This document shows, piece after piece, positions 1-7,993 of a stretch of DNA of 64,000 nt (position 1 is the first letter of the stretch; every line of letters starts with the position of its first letter). The notes under the pieces were generated by a model that worked only from the letters and a program-made list of their open reading frames with translations, had not been told where the DNA came from and did not search any database. The stretch is from Kribbella caucasensis (GTDB lineage: Bacteria > Actinomycetota > Actinomycetes > Propionibacteriales > Kribbellaceae): assembly GCF_004361855.1 (NCBI RefSeq), contig NZ_SNWQ01000006.1:186001-250000 (forward strand), given 5' to 3'. The position numbers and the translations under genes are program-made.

Positions 1-239
1 TCGTACCGGTCCCCCACCGCCGCCAGGGAGTCGCCGGCGAACTGATCCTCGGCGCACTCGACCTCGCCCGCTCCCACGGCGCCACCGTCGTCGAGGGGTG
101 CGCGGTAGACGTCCCCGCGGCCGGCCGAGTCCCGTCAGCCGACCTCTACCGCGGCCCCCTCTCGGTCTTCCTGTCGGCCGGCTTCAAGGAGATCACCCGC
201 ACCTCACCCAAGTGGGTCCTGGTCCGTCGAATCCTCTGA
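1..239 (+). CDS. GNAT-family N-acetyltransferase, C-terminal part
   Basis: This is an open reading frame that enters from outside the window (in frame from base 3) and stops with TGA at 237-239. The visible 78 residues contain RRQGVAGELI, which matches the acetyl-CoA pyrophosphate-binding loop (R-x-x-G-x-A/G) of GNAT acetyltransferases. It is followed by the helix and the C-terminal strands of that fold, including YRGPLSVFLSAGFKEI. The substrate cannot be inferred. The N-terminal half lies outside the window. Confidence 0.75.
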   Translation, partial: VPVPHRRQGVAGELILGALDLARSHGATVVEGCAVDVPAAGRVPSADLYRGPLSVFLSAGFKEITRTSPKWVLVRRIL

Positions 240-261
240 TCCCACGCGCATACTGAAGGGC

Positions 262-594
262 ATGGCGTACGACGAGGAGTTGGCTGAGCGGATTCGGGCG
301 CTCTTGTCGGATGAGCCCGGCGTCAGGGAGCAGAAGATGTTCGGGGGACTAGGGTTCCTGGTCGACGGACACATGGCCGTCGCCGCCAGCAGTCAGGGCG
401 GACTGCTCGCCCGGGTGGACCCCACGGAAGGCGAGAAGCTGCTCGCCAAACCGCACGTCCAGCTGATGGAGATGGGCGGCCGGAAGATGTCGGGCTGGCT
501 TCGAGTGGACATCGAGGCCCTCCGGACCAAACGCCAACTCGGCCCGTGGGTCGACCGCGGCGTCGCCTACGCCCGCTCCCTCCCACCGAAATAA
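262..594 (+). CDS. TfoX/Sxy N-terminal domain protein
   Basis: A 110-residue single-domain protein matching the TfoX N-terminal family: MAYDEELAERIRALL at the start, then a KMFGGLGFLVDGHMAV core and a C-terminal WVDRGVAYARSLP segment. In Proteobacteria TfoX/Sxy controls competence genes. The actinobacterial stand-alone domain has no established function, so competence should not be assumed. The ATG lies a few bases after a weak AAGG-like ribosome site. It follows the GNAT gene by 22 bases in the same direction, so the two may share a transcript. Confidence 0.85.
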   Translation: MAYDEELAERIRALLSDEPGVREQKMFGGLGFLVDGHMAVAASSQGGLLARVDPTEGEKLLAKPHVQLMEMGGRKMSGWLRVDIEALRTKRQLGPWVDRGVAYARSLPPK

Positions 595-615
595 CTCGCC
601 CGCCCAGGTCGAGGG

Positions 616-966
616 CTAGGACCTGCCGGCGGCCTGGTCCAGCTGGGCGATCAGGTACTTCGGGGCGGTCAGCCGCCACGCCTCGATGATGAGCTCGCCC
701 AACTCCTCCTCGTCCGCAGCGGCCAGGTCGACCTCCAGCCAGGCGAACCGGCCGGATTCCCACGACGGCGAATAGACCTCGGGATTCTCCGCGACGAGTG
801 CCTGTTGCTCCTCCCGGAACGCTTTGAGAAGGAGCCTCGACTCGTCCTCGGACAGATAGGCGAACCCCTTCTTCCGCACCTTGAAGGCGGGCTGACCGGC
901 CCAGCCCTCGTGTTCCTCCGCCCCGGGCAACCCGAGCACCAGCTTCTGCACCGCCTGACCGTCCAT
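616..966 (-). CDS. MmcQ/YjbR family DNA-binding-like protein
   Basis: A 116-residue protein with the MmcQ/YjbR (CyaY-like fold) pattern: LVLGLPGAEEHEGWAGQPAFKVRKKGFAYL near the N terminus and WLEVDLAAADEEELGELIIEAWRLTAPKYL toward the end. Only fold-level assignment is possible. The family is often called DNA-binding, but its role in actinobacteria is unknown. It converges on the TfoX-domain gene with 21 bases between the stop codons, and no clear terminator hairpin is visible there. Confidence 0.8.
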   Translation of the reverse strand: MDGQAVQKLVLGLPGAEEHEGWAGQPAFKVRKKGFAYLSEDESRLLLKAFREEQQALVAENPEVYSPSWESGRFAWLEVDLAAADEEELGELIIEAWRLTAPKYLIAQLDQAAGRS

Positions 967-1119
967 CCTCCGACCGTACGACTCGGCGCCGACAGTTCGC
1001 GACGAAAGTCGTCAGGGATCCGGACCCGATCCGGGTGCCCGGGGGCCGGGGTCGGGTCAGGGGTGGGTCGGTACCGATCCCGATGTGGCGAAGGGCCCGC
1101 CGGCGGCACAGTAGAGGAC

Positions 1120-1449
1120 ATGACGAACTCCAACGCACCGTTCTCCAACCTGTCCGGCAAGTCCCTTCGGCGCTCCCGTGACCAGCGGATGCTGTCCGGT
1201 GTCTCCGGCGGCCTCGCCGAGTACTTCAACATCGACGTGACGCTGGTCCGGCTCGGCATCGTCGGGCTCACCCTGATCACCGGCGGCACCGCGCTGCTCG
1301 GTTACGTGGCCGCCTGGATCGTGATCCCCGAGGCCGACGGCAAGGCCGTCTGGCAGAACGTCCACGAGAACATCCAGCAGCCCCAGCAGCAGACCCCCGA
1401 GGCCGACATCGCCACCCGAATCTACGACGACAAGCCCCCGGCCGCCTGA
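1120..1449 (+). CDS. PspC domain membrane protein
   Basis: A 109-residue protein with a PspC domain at about residues 15-75: the KSLRRSRDQRMLSGVSGGLAEYF signature followed by one hydrophobic helix (VRLGIVGLTLITGGTALLGY) and WIVIPE. The family takes its name from phage-shock protein C, a membrane sensor of envelope stress. Stand-alone actinobacterial copies are of unclear function. The Gln-rich, acidic tail is probably cytoplasmic. I chose the ATG at 1120 rather than the far-upstream in-frame start because homology begins here and the upstream stretch is the antisense of the divergent MmcQ gene. Confidence 0.8.
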   Translation: MTNSNAPFSNLSGKSLRRSRDQRMLSGVSGGLAEYFNIDVTLVRLGIVGLTLITGGTALLGYVAAWIVIPEADGKAVWQNVHENIQQPQQQTPEADIATRIYDDKPPAA

Positions 1450-1451
1450 GC

Positions 1452-2420
1452 TCAGACCTTCAAGGTTGCCCTGCGGCCGACGGCGGTGACGGCTACGTCT
1501 GGGTGGTCGGCGAAGACGCCGTCGATTCCCAGGGCGGCGAAGCGGGTCAGTTCGCCGGCGAGGTCGAGGCCGGTGGGGAGGAAGCGGCGTTCGGCGCGGA
1601 AGGTCCAGACCTGGACGGCCAGGCCGAGGCGGTGGGCCTGGTCCACCAGCCGGGTCGGCTCGTCCAGGGCGCCGCTCGGGGTCCGTGGGATGACCAGGTC
1701 CTTGTGCGGCGCGAGCACCTGCGCGTACGTCGAGATCTCGCGCAGGCCGGCCGGGGTGATCAGGTCGGCGAAGGTCCGGCCGTCACCGGTACGGAGGAAG
1801 TCGTTGGGGGCGCTCTCGGCGTCGACCAACTGAACCAGCGGCACGTTCGTCATCACCGACAGGCGGCGCAGACTGGTCGGCTCGAACGACTGCACCATCG
1901 CCTCGTCCGGGCCGAGCCCGAGGGCGATCAGGCGCTCCGCGAGCAGTTCCTCCAGCGGCAGACCGACCCGACGGAAGTACGCCGGGTGCTTGATCTCCGG
2001 GATCACCCCGATCGGGCGGCCGAGCCGGGCCGACTCCTGCCGGGCCACCGCGACCACGTCGTCGAAGGTCGGGATCGGCTCACGACCGTCGTACGCCGTG
2101 TTGGCCGCGCGCAGGTGCGGCATCCGCTCGCGGGTGCGCAACGTGCACAGTTCCGCGTAGGTGAAGTCCTCGACGAACCAGCCGGTCATGGCTGCTCCGT
2201 CAACGATCTTGGTGATCTTCCGGTCCGCGAACACCGGGTGGTCCGCGACGTCCGTCGTACCGGAGATCTCGTTCTCGTGCCGGGCCACCAGGACGCCGTC
2301 CAGGGTGGCGACCAGATCCGGCTCCAGGTAGTCGGCGCCCAGGTCGGCAGCCAGGCGGTACGCCGCCGGCGTGTGTTCCGGGCGGTATCCGCTCGCTCCC
2401 CGATGCGCGATGACCAACAT
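1452..2420 (-). CDS. Glycerophosphodiester phosphodiesterase
   Basis: A 322-residue protein of the GDPD (GlpQ/UgpQ) family, which hydrolyses glycerophosphodiesters to glycerol 3-phosphate and an alcohol. The catalytic pattern is visible at the N terminus: HRGASGYRPEHT, then YLEPDLVATLDGVLVARHE, giving the H-R, E-x-D and H metal/catalytic residues. EIKHP and VQVWT are later family landmarks. There is no signal peptide from the chosen ATG (2418-2420), so it is probably cytoplasmic like UgpQ. A longer in-frame start exists, but the extension shows no homology. It converges with the PspC gene, two bases apart. Confidence 0.9.
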   Translation of the reverse strand: MLVIAHRGASGYRPEHTPAAYRLAADLGADYLEPDLVATLDGVLVARHENEISGTTDVADHPVFADRKITKIVDGAAMTGWFVEDFTYAELCTLRTRERMPHLRAANTAYDGREPIPTFDDVVAVARQESARLGRPIGVIPEIKHPAYFRRVGLPLEELLAERLIALGLGPDEAMVQSFEPTSLRRLSVMTNVPLVQLVDAESAPNDFLRTGDGRTFADLITPAGLREISTYAQVLAPHKDLVIPRTPSGALDEPTRLVDQAHRLGLAVQVWTFRAERRFLPTGLDLAGELTRFAALGIDGVFADHPDVAVTAVGRRATLKV

Positions 2421-2594
2421 GGATTCAGGACAGGCGGTCGAGGTGGATGGTCGGGAACCCGTTGCCCAACGCAAGATGAAGGTCTTCTGATCCGACGGCG
2501 GACACGCAGCCCGGTCGGACCGTCGCTGAGCGTGTCGCCGCGGCCGGTAATTCACATGCGCTCTGTCGGTGCTGACACCTAGCCTGAAGCGGTT

Positions 2595-4316
2595 ATGAAA
2601 AAGCTTCCGCTGGCCGATCCCGGCACCGCCGACCATCGTTCAGCCGCGCGTTACCTGCTGTGGGTTGCGCGCGGCCAGAAGGTCACGCTCCTCGGCGGGA
2701 TGACGTTCGGGATCATCTGGATGGGCGCGCAGGCGTTCATCCCGGCGATCCTCGGTCAGGCGATCGACAAGGGCATCGCCGCGGGCGACAGCCGGCAGCT
2801 GCTGAAGTGGACCGCCATCCTGTTCGCGGTCGGCGTGCTGCAGGCGCTGGCCGGCATCATGCGGCACCGGTTCGCGGTGGTGAACTGGCTGAGCGGCGCC
2901 TACCGCACGGTCCAGGTGGTCACCCGCAAGTCGGCCGACCTGGGCGCGACCCTGCCGAAGAACCTGGCCACCGGCGAGGTGGTCAGCATCGGCGCCGGCG
3001 ACCTGTCCTACATCGGGAACATCCTCGAGATCTCGGCCCGGTTCAGCGGCTCGATCGTCGCGTTCTTCGTCGTCGCGGTGATCCTGCTGTCGTCGTCCAC
3101 CACGCTCGGCCTGGTGGTGCTGATCGGCGTGCCGGTGATGCTGTTCGCGCTCGGCCCGATGTTGCGGCCGCTGCACCGACGGCAGTCCGCCCAGCGTGAG
3201 GCGGTCGGCGAGCTGAACTCGCTCGGCTCCGACATCGTCGCGGGCCTGCGAGTACTGCGCGGCATCGGTGGCGAGGATTCCTTCTCCCGCAGGTACCGCG
3301 GCGAGTCGCAACAGGTTCGCGCCGCCGGTGTGAAGGTCGCCCGGATCCAGTCGGTGCTGGATGCCGCCCAGGTCTTCCTGCCCGGCATCTTCGTGGTCGC
3401 GGTGGTCGGCCTCGGCGCGCACTTCGCCGTCCGCGGCGACCTGAGCGCAGGCAGCCTGGTCGCGTTCTACGGGTATGCCACCTTCCTGGTGCTCCCGCTG
3501 CGCACGGCGACCGAGTTCGCGAACCAACTGATGCGCGCCCTCGTGGCCGCCCGCCGTATCGTCCGCGTGCTCGCCCTGACCCCCGAGGTCACCGACCCGG
3601 CGACTCCCGTGAGCCTGCCGAGCCGTGGCGACCTGGTCGACCCGGTCTCCGGTATCCGCGCCCGCGACGGACTGCTCACCGCGATCGTGTCCGCAGAACC
3701 CGACCGGGCCGCCGTCCTGGCCGACCTGCTCGGCCGGTACGACGAGGCCAGCGAAGTCCGGTACGGCGGGGTCACGCTGGCCAGTGCGACCAGGGCCGAC
3801 GTGCGCGAGCGGATCCTGGTCAGCGACACGGGTTCGCAGTTGTTCACCGGCACCCTGCGCGAGGAGCTCGACCCCGACCAGCGGCGTACGGACGAGGAGT
3901 TGATGGCCGCGATCCGTACTGCGTCCGCCGAGGACGTCCTGGTCGCGCTGACGGACGGGCTTGACTCCGAGGTGGAGGAGAAGGGCCGCTCGTTCTCCGG
4001 CGGTCAGCGGCAGCGGCTGGTCCTGGTCCGCGCGTTGCTCGCCGACCCGTCGGTGCTCGTGCTGGTGGAGCCCACGTCCGCGGTGGACGCGCACACCGAG
4101 GCCCGGATCGCCGACCGGTTGAGGGAGCACAGGGAAGGCCGGAGCACCGTCGTACTGACGTCCAGCCCGCTGTTGCTCGACCGGGTCGACGAGGTGATCT
4201 TCGTGGCTGCCGGCCGCGTCGTTGCCGTTGGCAAGCACCGGGATCTGTTGGAGAACGAACCGCGATACCGCCGGACTGTCACCCGGCAAACCGAGGACGA
4301 GGAGGTGCCCGCATGA
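2595..4316 (+). CDS. ABC exporter half-transporter with degenerate ATPase (subunit A)
   Basis: A 573-residue fused permease/ATPase: about six transmembrane helices (residues 1-310), then a nucleotide-binding domain. The domain keeps the ABC signature (SFSGGQRQR) but lacks a Walker A loop: the expected position reads AIVSAEPDRAAVLADLLG with no GxxGxGK. The Walker B aspartate is replaced (VLVLVEPTS) and the switch histidine is missing (LTSSPLLLD). This is the non-catalytic half of a heterodimeric type IV exporter; its signature completes the one active site in the partner. It overlaps the next gene by ATGA, so the subunits are made together. The substrate is unknown; drug or lipid export is plausible. 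Confidence 0.9.
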   Translation: MKKLPLADPGTADHRSAARYLLWVARGQKVTLLGGMTFGIIWMGAQAFIPAILGQAIDKGIAAGDSRQLLKWTAILFAVGVLQALAGIMRHRFAVVNWLSGAYRTVQVVTRKSADLGATLPKNLATGEVVSIGAGDLSYIGNILEISARFSGSIVAFFVVAVILLSSSTTLGLVVLIGVPVMLFALGPMLRPLHRRQSAQREAVGELNSLGSDIVAGLRVLRGIGGEDSFSRRYRGESQQVRAAGVKVARIQSVLDAAQVFLPGIFVVAVVGLGAHFAVRGDLSAGSLVAFYGYATFLVLPLRTATEFANQLMRALVAARRIVRVLALTPEVTDPATPVSLPSRGDLVDPVSGIRARDGLLTAIVSAEPDRAAVLADLLGRYDEASEVRYGGVTLASATRADVRERILVSDTGSQLFTGTLREELDPDQRRTDEELMAAIRTASAEDVLVALTDGLDSEVEEKGRSFSGGQRQRLVLVRALLADPSVLVLVEPTSAVDAHTEARIADRLREHREGRSTVVLTSSPLLLDRVDEVIFVAAGRVVAVGKHRDLLENEPRYRRTVTRQTEDEEVPA

Positions 4317-6049
4317 GGCAGATTCTGCCGGTCGCGGACTCCGCGGATGTCCGCCGGCACGCTCGGCGGTTGGCCCGGCGGCACCCGCGCGCGCTGCTGA
4401 TCGCGCTCGGGCTGCACGCCGTGGCCGCGATCACCGGGCTGGCCGCGCCGCGGTTGATCGGTGGCCTGGTCGAGGACGTCCAGCGCGGCACGACCGGGGC
4501 CAAGGTGAACCAGGTGATCGCAGTGATCGCCGTGTTCATCGTGGCGCAGTCGCTGCTCACCCGGTGGGCGCGGTACCGCTCGTTCGCGCTCGGCGAGCAG
4601 GTGCTGGCCGAGCTGCGTGAGGACTTCGTCGACGATGCGCTCGCGCTGCCGATCGGCACGGTCGAGCGGGCCGGCACTGGCGATCTGCTGTCGCGCACCT
4701 CGCGAGACGTGGACGCGCTGTCCCGGACCGTGCGGTTCGCCGTACCGGAGACGATCGTGGCGTTCGTGACCGTGCTGTTCACGGTGGTGGCGACGATGCT
4801 GGTCGGCGTGTGGGTGCTGGTGCCACTGCTCGCGATGGTGCCCGTGCTGGTGATCAGCACGAGGTGGTACCTGCGCCGCGCGAAGGACGGCTATCTCCGG
4901 GAGAACGCGGCGTACGCGCAGATGACGAGCTCGCTCGCCGAGACCGTCGAGGGCGCCCGGACCGTGGAGGCCCTCCGGCGGTACGACGAGCGCGTACGGC
5001 GTACCGATCGGGACATCCTGGGGTCGTTCAAGGCGGAGCGGTACACGTTGTCCCTCCGCACGGTGTGGTTCCCCGTGGTCGAGGTCGGGTACCTCGTGCC
5101 GGTGGTCGGGACGTTGCTCTTCGGCGGATGGCTGCACATCAACAACCACGTCACGCTGGGCGCGGTCACGGCCGCGGTGCTGTACGTCAACCAGCTGATC
5201 GATCCGGTGGACCGCTTGATCTCGTGGATGGACGAGCTCCAGGTCGGCGGCGCGGCGCTGGCCCGGTTGCTCGGCATCACCGATGTGCCGGACGACCGGA
5301 CGCCGTCCGGCCGGGAGCCGGTTGGGGAACTGGTCGAGGCGCGGGACGTGCGGTTCTCGTACGTCGACGGGCGCGACGTACTGCATGGGGTGAACCTGAC
5401 CGTCCAGCCGGGCGAGCGGATCGCCATGGTCGGGCCGTCCGGTGCGGGCAAGTCCACCCTCGGCCGGCTGGTCGCGGGGATCCACCCGCCGCGTACTGGT
5501 TCGGTCAGTGTCGGTGGTGTCGGGATGACCGAGCTGCCGTTGGACGACCTCCGCAAGCAGGTCGCGCTGGTCACGCAGGAGCACCACGTCTTCGTCGGCA
5601 CGCTGCGGGACAACCTGGCGATGGCGTCACCGGATGCGTCGGATGCGGACCTGCTGGCGGCGTTGGACGCTGTCGACGCCCGCGAGTGGGCCGAGGCGTT
5701 GCCCGACGGGCTCGACACCCGGGTCGGCTCGGGGCAGCTCGCGTTGACGCCCGCGCAGGCGCAGCAGTTGGCGTTGGCCCGACTGGTGCTGGCGGATCCG
5801 CACACGCTGGTGCTCGACGAGGCGACCTCGCTGATCGATCCGCGCGCGGCCCGCCATATGGAGCGCTCGCTCGCGGCGGTGCTGGAGGGCCGGACGGTGA
5901 TCGCGATCGCGCACCGGCTCTACACCGCGCACGACGCCGACCGTGTCGCCGTGATCGAGGACGGGCGGATCACCGAGCTCGGCAGCCATGACGAGCTGGT
6001 CGCGCGGCAGGGTTCGTATGCCGCACTGTGGAAGTCCTGGCACGGTTAG
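4313..6049 (+). CDS. ABC exporter half-transporter, catalytic partner (subunit B)
   Basis: A 578-residue permease/ATPase: an N-terminal six-helix domain to about residue 320, then an ATPase with intact Walker A (VGPSGAGKST), Q loop (VTQEHHV), Walker B (TLVLDEATS) and switch histidine (IAIAHRL). Its ABC signature is degenerate, LTPAQAQQLALAR in place of LSGGQ. It therefore complements subunit A exactly: one composite site has everything (A signature plus B Walker motifs) and the other has nothing. The start overlaps the subunit A stop in ATGA. A strong hairpin follows the stop. Confidence 0.92.
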   Translation: MRQILPVADSADVRRHARRLARRHPRALLIALGLHAVAAITGLAAPRLIGGLVEDVQRGTTGAKVNQVIAVIAVFIVAQSLLTRWARYRSFALGEQVLAELREDFVDDALALPIGTVERAGTGDLLSRTSRDVDALSRTVRFAVPETIVAFVTVLFTVVATMLVGVWVLVPLLAMVPVLVISTRWYLRRAKDGYLRENAAYAQMTSSLAETVEGARTVEALRRYDERVRRTDRDILGSFKAERYTLSLRTVWFPVVEVGYLVPVVGTLLFGGWLHINNHVTLGAVTAAVLYVNQLIDPVDRLISWMDELQVGGAALARLLGITDVPDDRTPSGREPVGELVEARDVRFSYVDGRDVLHGVNLTVQPGERIAMVGPSGAGKSTLGRLVAGIHPPRTGSVSVGGVGMTELPLDDLRKQVALVTQEHHVFVGTLRDNLAMASPDASDADLLAALDAVDAREWAEALPDGLDTRVGSGQLALTPAQAQQLALARLVLADPHTLVLDEATSLIDPRAARHMERSLAAVLEGRTVIAIAHRLYTAHDADRVAVIEDGRITELGSHDELVARQGSYAALWKSWHG

Positions 6050-6058
6050 ACGAACGAC

Positions 6059-6095
6059 GAGGGCCCCGCTTCTCACCTCTGAGAACGGGGCCCTC
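6059..6095. terminator. Bidirectional terminator between exporter and rRNA methylase
   Basis: The arm GAGGGCCCCG at 6059-6068 pairs with CGGGGCCCTC at 6086-6095. The stem continues with TTCTCA/TGAGAA after a one-base bulge, leaving a four-base loop. It sits between the exporter stop (6049) and the convergent methylase stop (6104), so it can end transcription from both sides. The T-rich stretch after it on the + strand is modest. Confidence 0.85.
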
Positions 6096-6103
6096 TCTGC
6101 TTT

Positions 6104-6646
6104 CTATCTTCTCTGGATGTGCAGGACAGCGGAATCGACATGCGGCGGTGGGGTGAAAGCCTTACGAGGAAGGCGAATCCCGATCGAAAGGTCGTAGTAC
6201 CGGCTCCAGCGGTTGGCCCCTGGAGCCTGGTGCTCGATCCACCGGTTCACCACCTGCCGCTGCAACACGAGATCCGCCGACACCAGGCGTGAGCCGGGCA
6301 TCAGCAACCTCTTCAGCAACGCGGTGGAGATCCCGTACGGCGGGCTGGAGACCACCCGGAACGGCCTGGCCGGCAACCGCAGATCAGCTGCGTCGGCACG
6401 AACCACCGTCACCGGCGCATCAGTGAACCGCCGACGCAACTTCTCGGCACGACCAGGGTGGAGCTCCACGGCGACCACCTTGGCCCCGGCCCGGACCAGC
6501 GGCGCGGTCAACGCACCGAGACCGGCTCCGACGTCGAGGACGAGTTCACCGGGTTTGACCCCGGCGGCGTCCACGATCCGTTGGGCCCAACGACTATCGA
6601 GCGGGTGCCATCCCCAGGCACCCCGCGCCTGCCCGGAGGCGGGCAC
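6104..6646 (-). CDS. Short Erm(37)-like 23S rRNA adenine methyltransferase
   Basis: A 180-residue Rossmann methyltransferase resembling the short Mycobacterium tuberculosis Erm(37). Both have an RGAWGWH-type N terminus, VLDVGAGLGALTAPLVRAGA (SAM loop) and a VDSAVLHIQRR ending, and both lack the C-terminal helical domain of classical Erm/KsgA proteins. Erm enzymes methylate A2058 of 23S rRNA; Erm(37) is known to be less precise. One oddity is motif IV, which reads SPPY where Erm enzymes normally have NPPY or N-I/L-PY. Serine occurs there in other amino-methyltransferases, so activity is not excluded. The start is GTG at 6644-6646. It lies downstream of the CapA gene in the same direction and converges on a drug-type ABC exporter. 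Confidence 0.8.
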   Translation of the reverse strand: MPASGQARGAWGWHPLDSRWAQRIVDAAGVKPGELVLDVGAGLGALTAPLVRAGAKVVAVELHPGRAEKLRRRFTDAPVTVVRADAADLRLPARPFRVVSSPPYGISTALLKRLLMPGSRLVSADLVLQRQVVNRWIEHQAPGANRWSRYYDLSIGIRLPRKAFTPPPHVDSAVLHIQRR

Positions 6647-6706
6647 GACGGACCATCACGAAGTACGTAATCATGTCGCCGACCGTAGCGAGGTCGTCTG
6701 TTGTTT

Positions 6707-7825
6707 TCAAAGGGTTTTCGGGGCGTCGGTCAGCCTCGTCACGACCTTGGCCGTGCGCTGGAGTGCAAGCTCCAGCCGGGCTCGCTGGGCCGCGGACAAC
6801 CCCGGCTTGGCGAGCTCACGCCGCACGTCGAGCACGCGGACCGGCAGCGTGTCGGTCACCAGCAAGGGTGCGTACTGCGCTTCGGTGGCGCGCCAGCGAT
6901 CCCCATCCCGGCGGAACGTGAACCGGACCAGGAGGCCCTCCGACTTCGGGTGGTTCGGAGCTCGATGGGCGGCGACGAGGTTGCCGAGTCCGTAGGCGAC
7001 CCACTTGCCGTTGATCCGCTGGAGTGGCTGGACCACGTGCGCGTGGTGGCCGAGGATCAGGTCGATGTTGCTGTCGGCAAGGAGTTCGGCGGCTGCTTTG
7101 CGCTGCTGTGGGTTGACCTTGGACGAGTACTCGTCACCCCAGTGACAGCTGACCACGACGATCTCGGCGCCTTGGGTGCGGGCTTTCCGGGCCATCGCCT
7201 TGATCTTGGCGACGTCGATCAGGCCGGCTCGCCAGGTCTCCTGGTTGGGATAGGGCAGGCCGTTGAAGCCGTAGGTGTAGCTGAGCAGGGCGACCTTGAC
7301 GCTTTGGACCGTGACGATCTTGGGTGTCTCGGCCTCCTGTGGCGTCCGGGCCGTCCCGGTGTGCTCGAGACCGGCCTTGTCTAGGGTGTCCAGGGTCCGG
7401 TCGATGCCCTTGGCCCCTTTGTCGAAGCTGTGGTTGCTGGCGGTGGTACAGGCGTCGTACCCGGTCTGCTTGAGCGCCGGCGCGATCTGCGGTGGGCCCT
7501 GGAAGAGCGGGTAGCCGGAGTACGGCGTACCGAGTGGGGTCTCCAGGTGGCAGATGGCCAGATCCGCCTTCTGCACCAGGGGTTTGACGTTGCTCAGCAT
7601 CGGCGCGAAGTCCCAGACACCGTTGCGCCCGTCGCGTCGCGCGGTGGTCCAGAGCCGCTCGTGCAGCAATACGTCGCCGGTCGCGACCAGGCTGATCTCG
7701 TCGACCCTGCTGGCCGACCCCGGTACCGAGGAGCCACTCTGCCCTTCGTTGTGAGACTGCGACCCCGGCACATCTGCGCAGCCGGCCAGCAGAACCAGGC
7801 CCAGCAATAACGACAGCACACGCAT
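6707..7825 (-). CDS. CapA-family metallophosphatase-like lipoprotein
   Basis: A 372-residue protein of the PGA_cap/CapA family. It has a lipoprotein signal (hydrophobic LLLGLVLLAGC, lipobox cysteine about residue 16) and then a calcineurin-like metallophosphatase fold with ATGDVLLHERL, NHSFDKG, SCHWGDEYSS and LGHHAHVVQP. CapA/PgsA proteins are linked to poly-gamma-glutamate capsule synthesis, but actinobacterial stand-alone copies without capB/capC have no proven substrate, and none are nearby. It is expected on the outer face of the membrane. The rRNA methylase gene follows after 60 bases, so co-transcription is possible. Confidence 0.88.
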   Translation of the reverse strand: MRVLSLLLGLVLLAGCADVPGSQSHNEGQSGSSVPGSASRVDEISLVATGDVLLHERLWTTARRDGRNGVWDFAPMLSNVKPLVQKADLAICHLETPLGTPYSGYPLFQGPPQIAPALKQTGYDACTTASNHSFDKGAKGIDRTLDTLDKAGLEHTGTARTPQEAETPKIVTVQSVKVALLSYTYGFNGLPYPNQETWRAGLIDVAKIKAMARKARTQGAEIVVVSCHWGDEYSSKVNPQQRKAAAELLADSNIDLILGHHAHVVQPLQRINGKWVAYGLGNLVAAHRAPNHPKSEGLLVRFTFRRDGDRWRATEAQYAPLLVTDTLPVRVLDVRRELAKPGLSAAQRARLELALQRTAKVVTRLTDAPKTL

Positions 7826-7937
7826 CCGACACCCCCGGTGTCAGCCGCTCCCCTCGAAAGCGGACTACTGAGGAGACGCTCCTGCGGGCCGAATTGTTGG
7901 GGCTTCGCGGTGCCGGCCAGAGAGCGGTGGTCGAACC

Positions 7938-7973
7938 AATGAGCGTGATAATGGTACCGGTATAACTATCCCG
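7938..7973 (+). promoter_or_regulatory. Possible promoter of the methionine aminopeptidase gene
   Basis: A good extended -10 sequence, TATAAC, lies at 7961-7966 in an unusually AT-rich patch (GATAATGGTACCGGTATAAC). No convincing -35 is seen. Initiation seven bases downstream would fall on the GTG at 7973, which would make a leaderless transcript from that codon possible. Confidence 0.45.
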
Positions 7974-7993
7974 TGAAGCTGAGGAAGAAGCAG

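Noticed and set aside
805-1119. N-terminal extension of the PspC ORF
   Set aside because: It overlaps the MmcQ/YjbR gene on the other strand and has no PspC homology; the internal ATG at 1120 is preferred.
6701-7384. 227-codon + strand ORF opposite the CapA gene
   Set aside because: Antisense to conserved metallophosphatase motifs.
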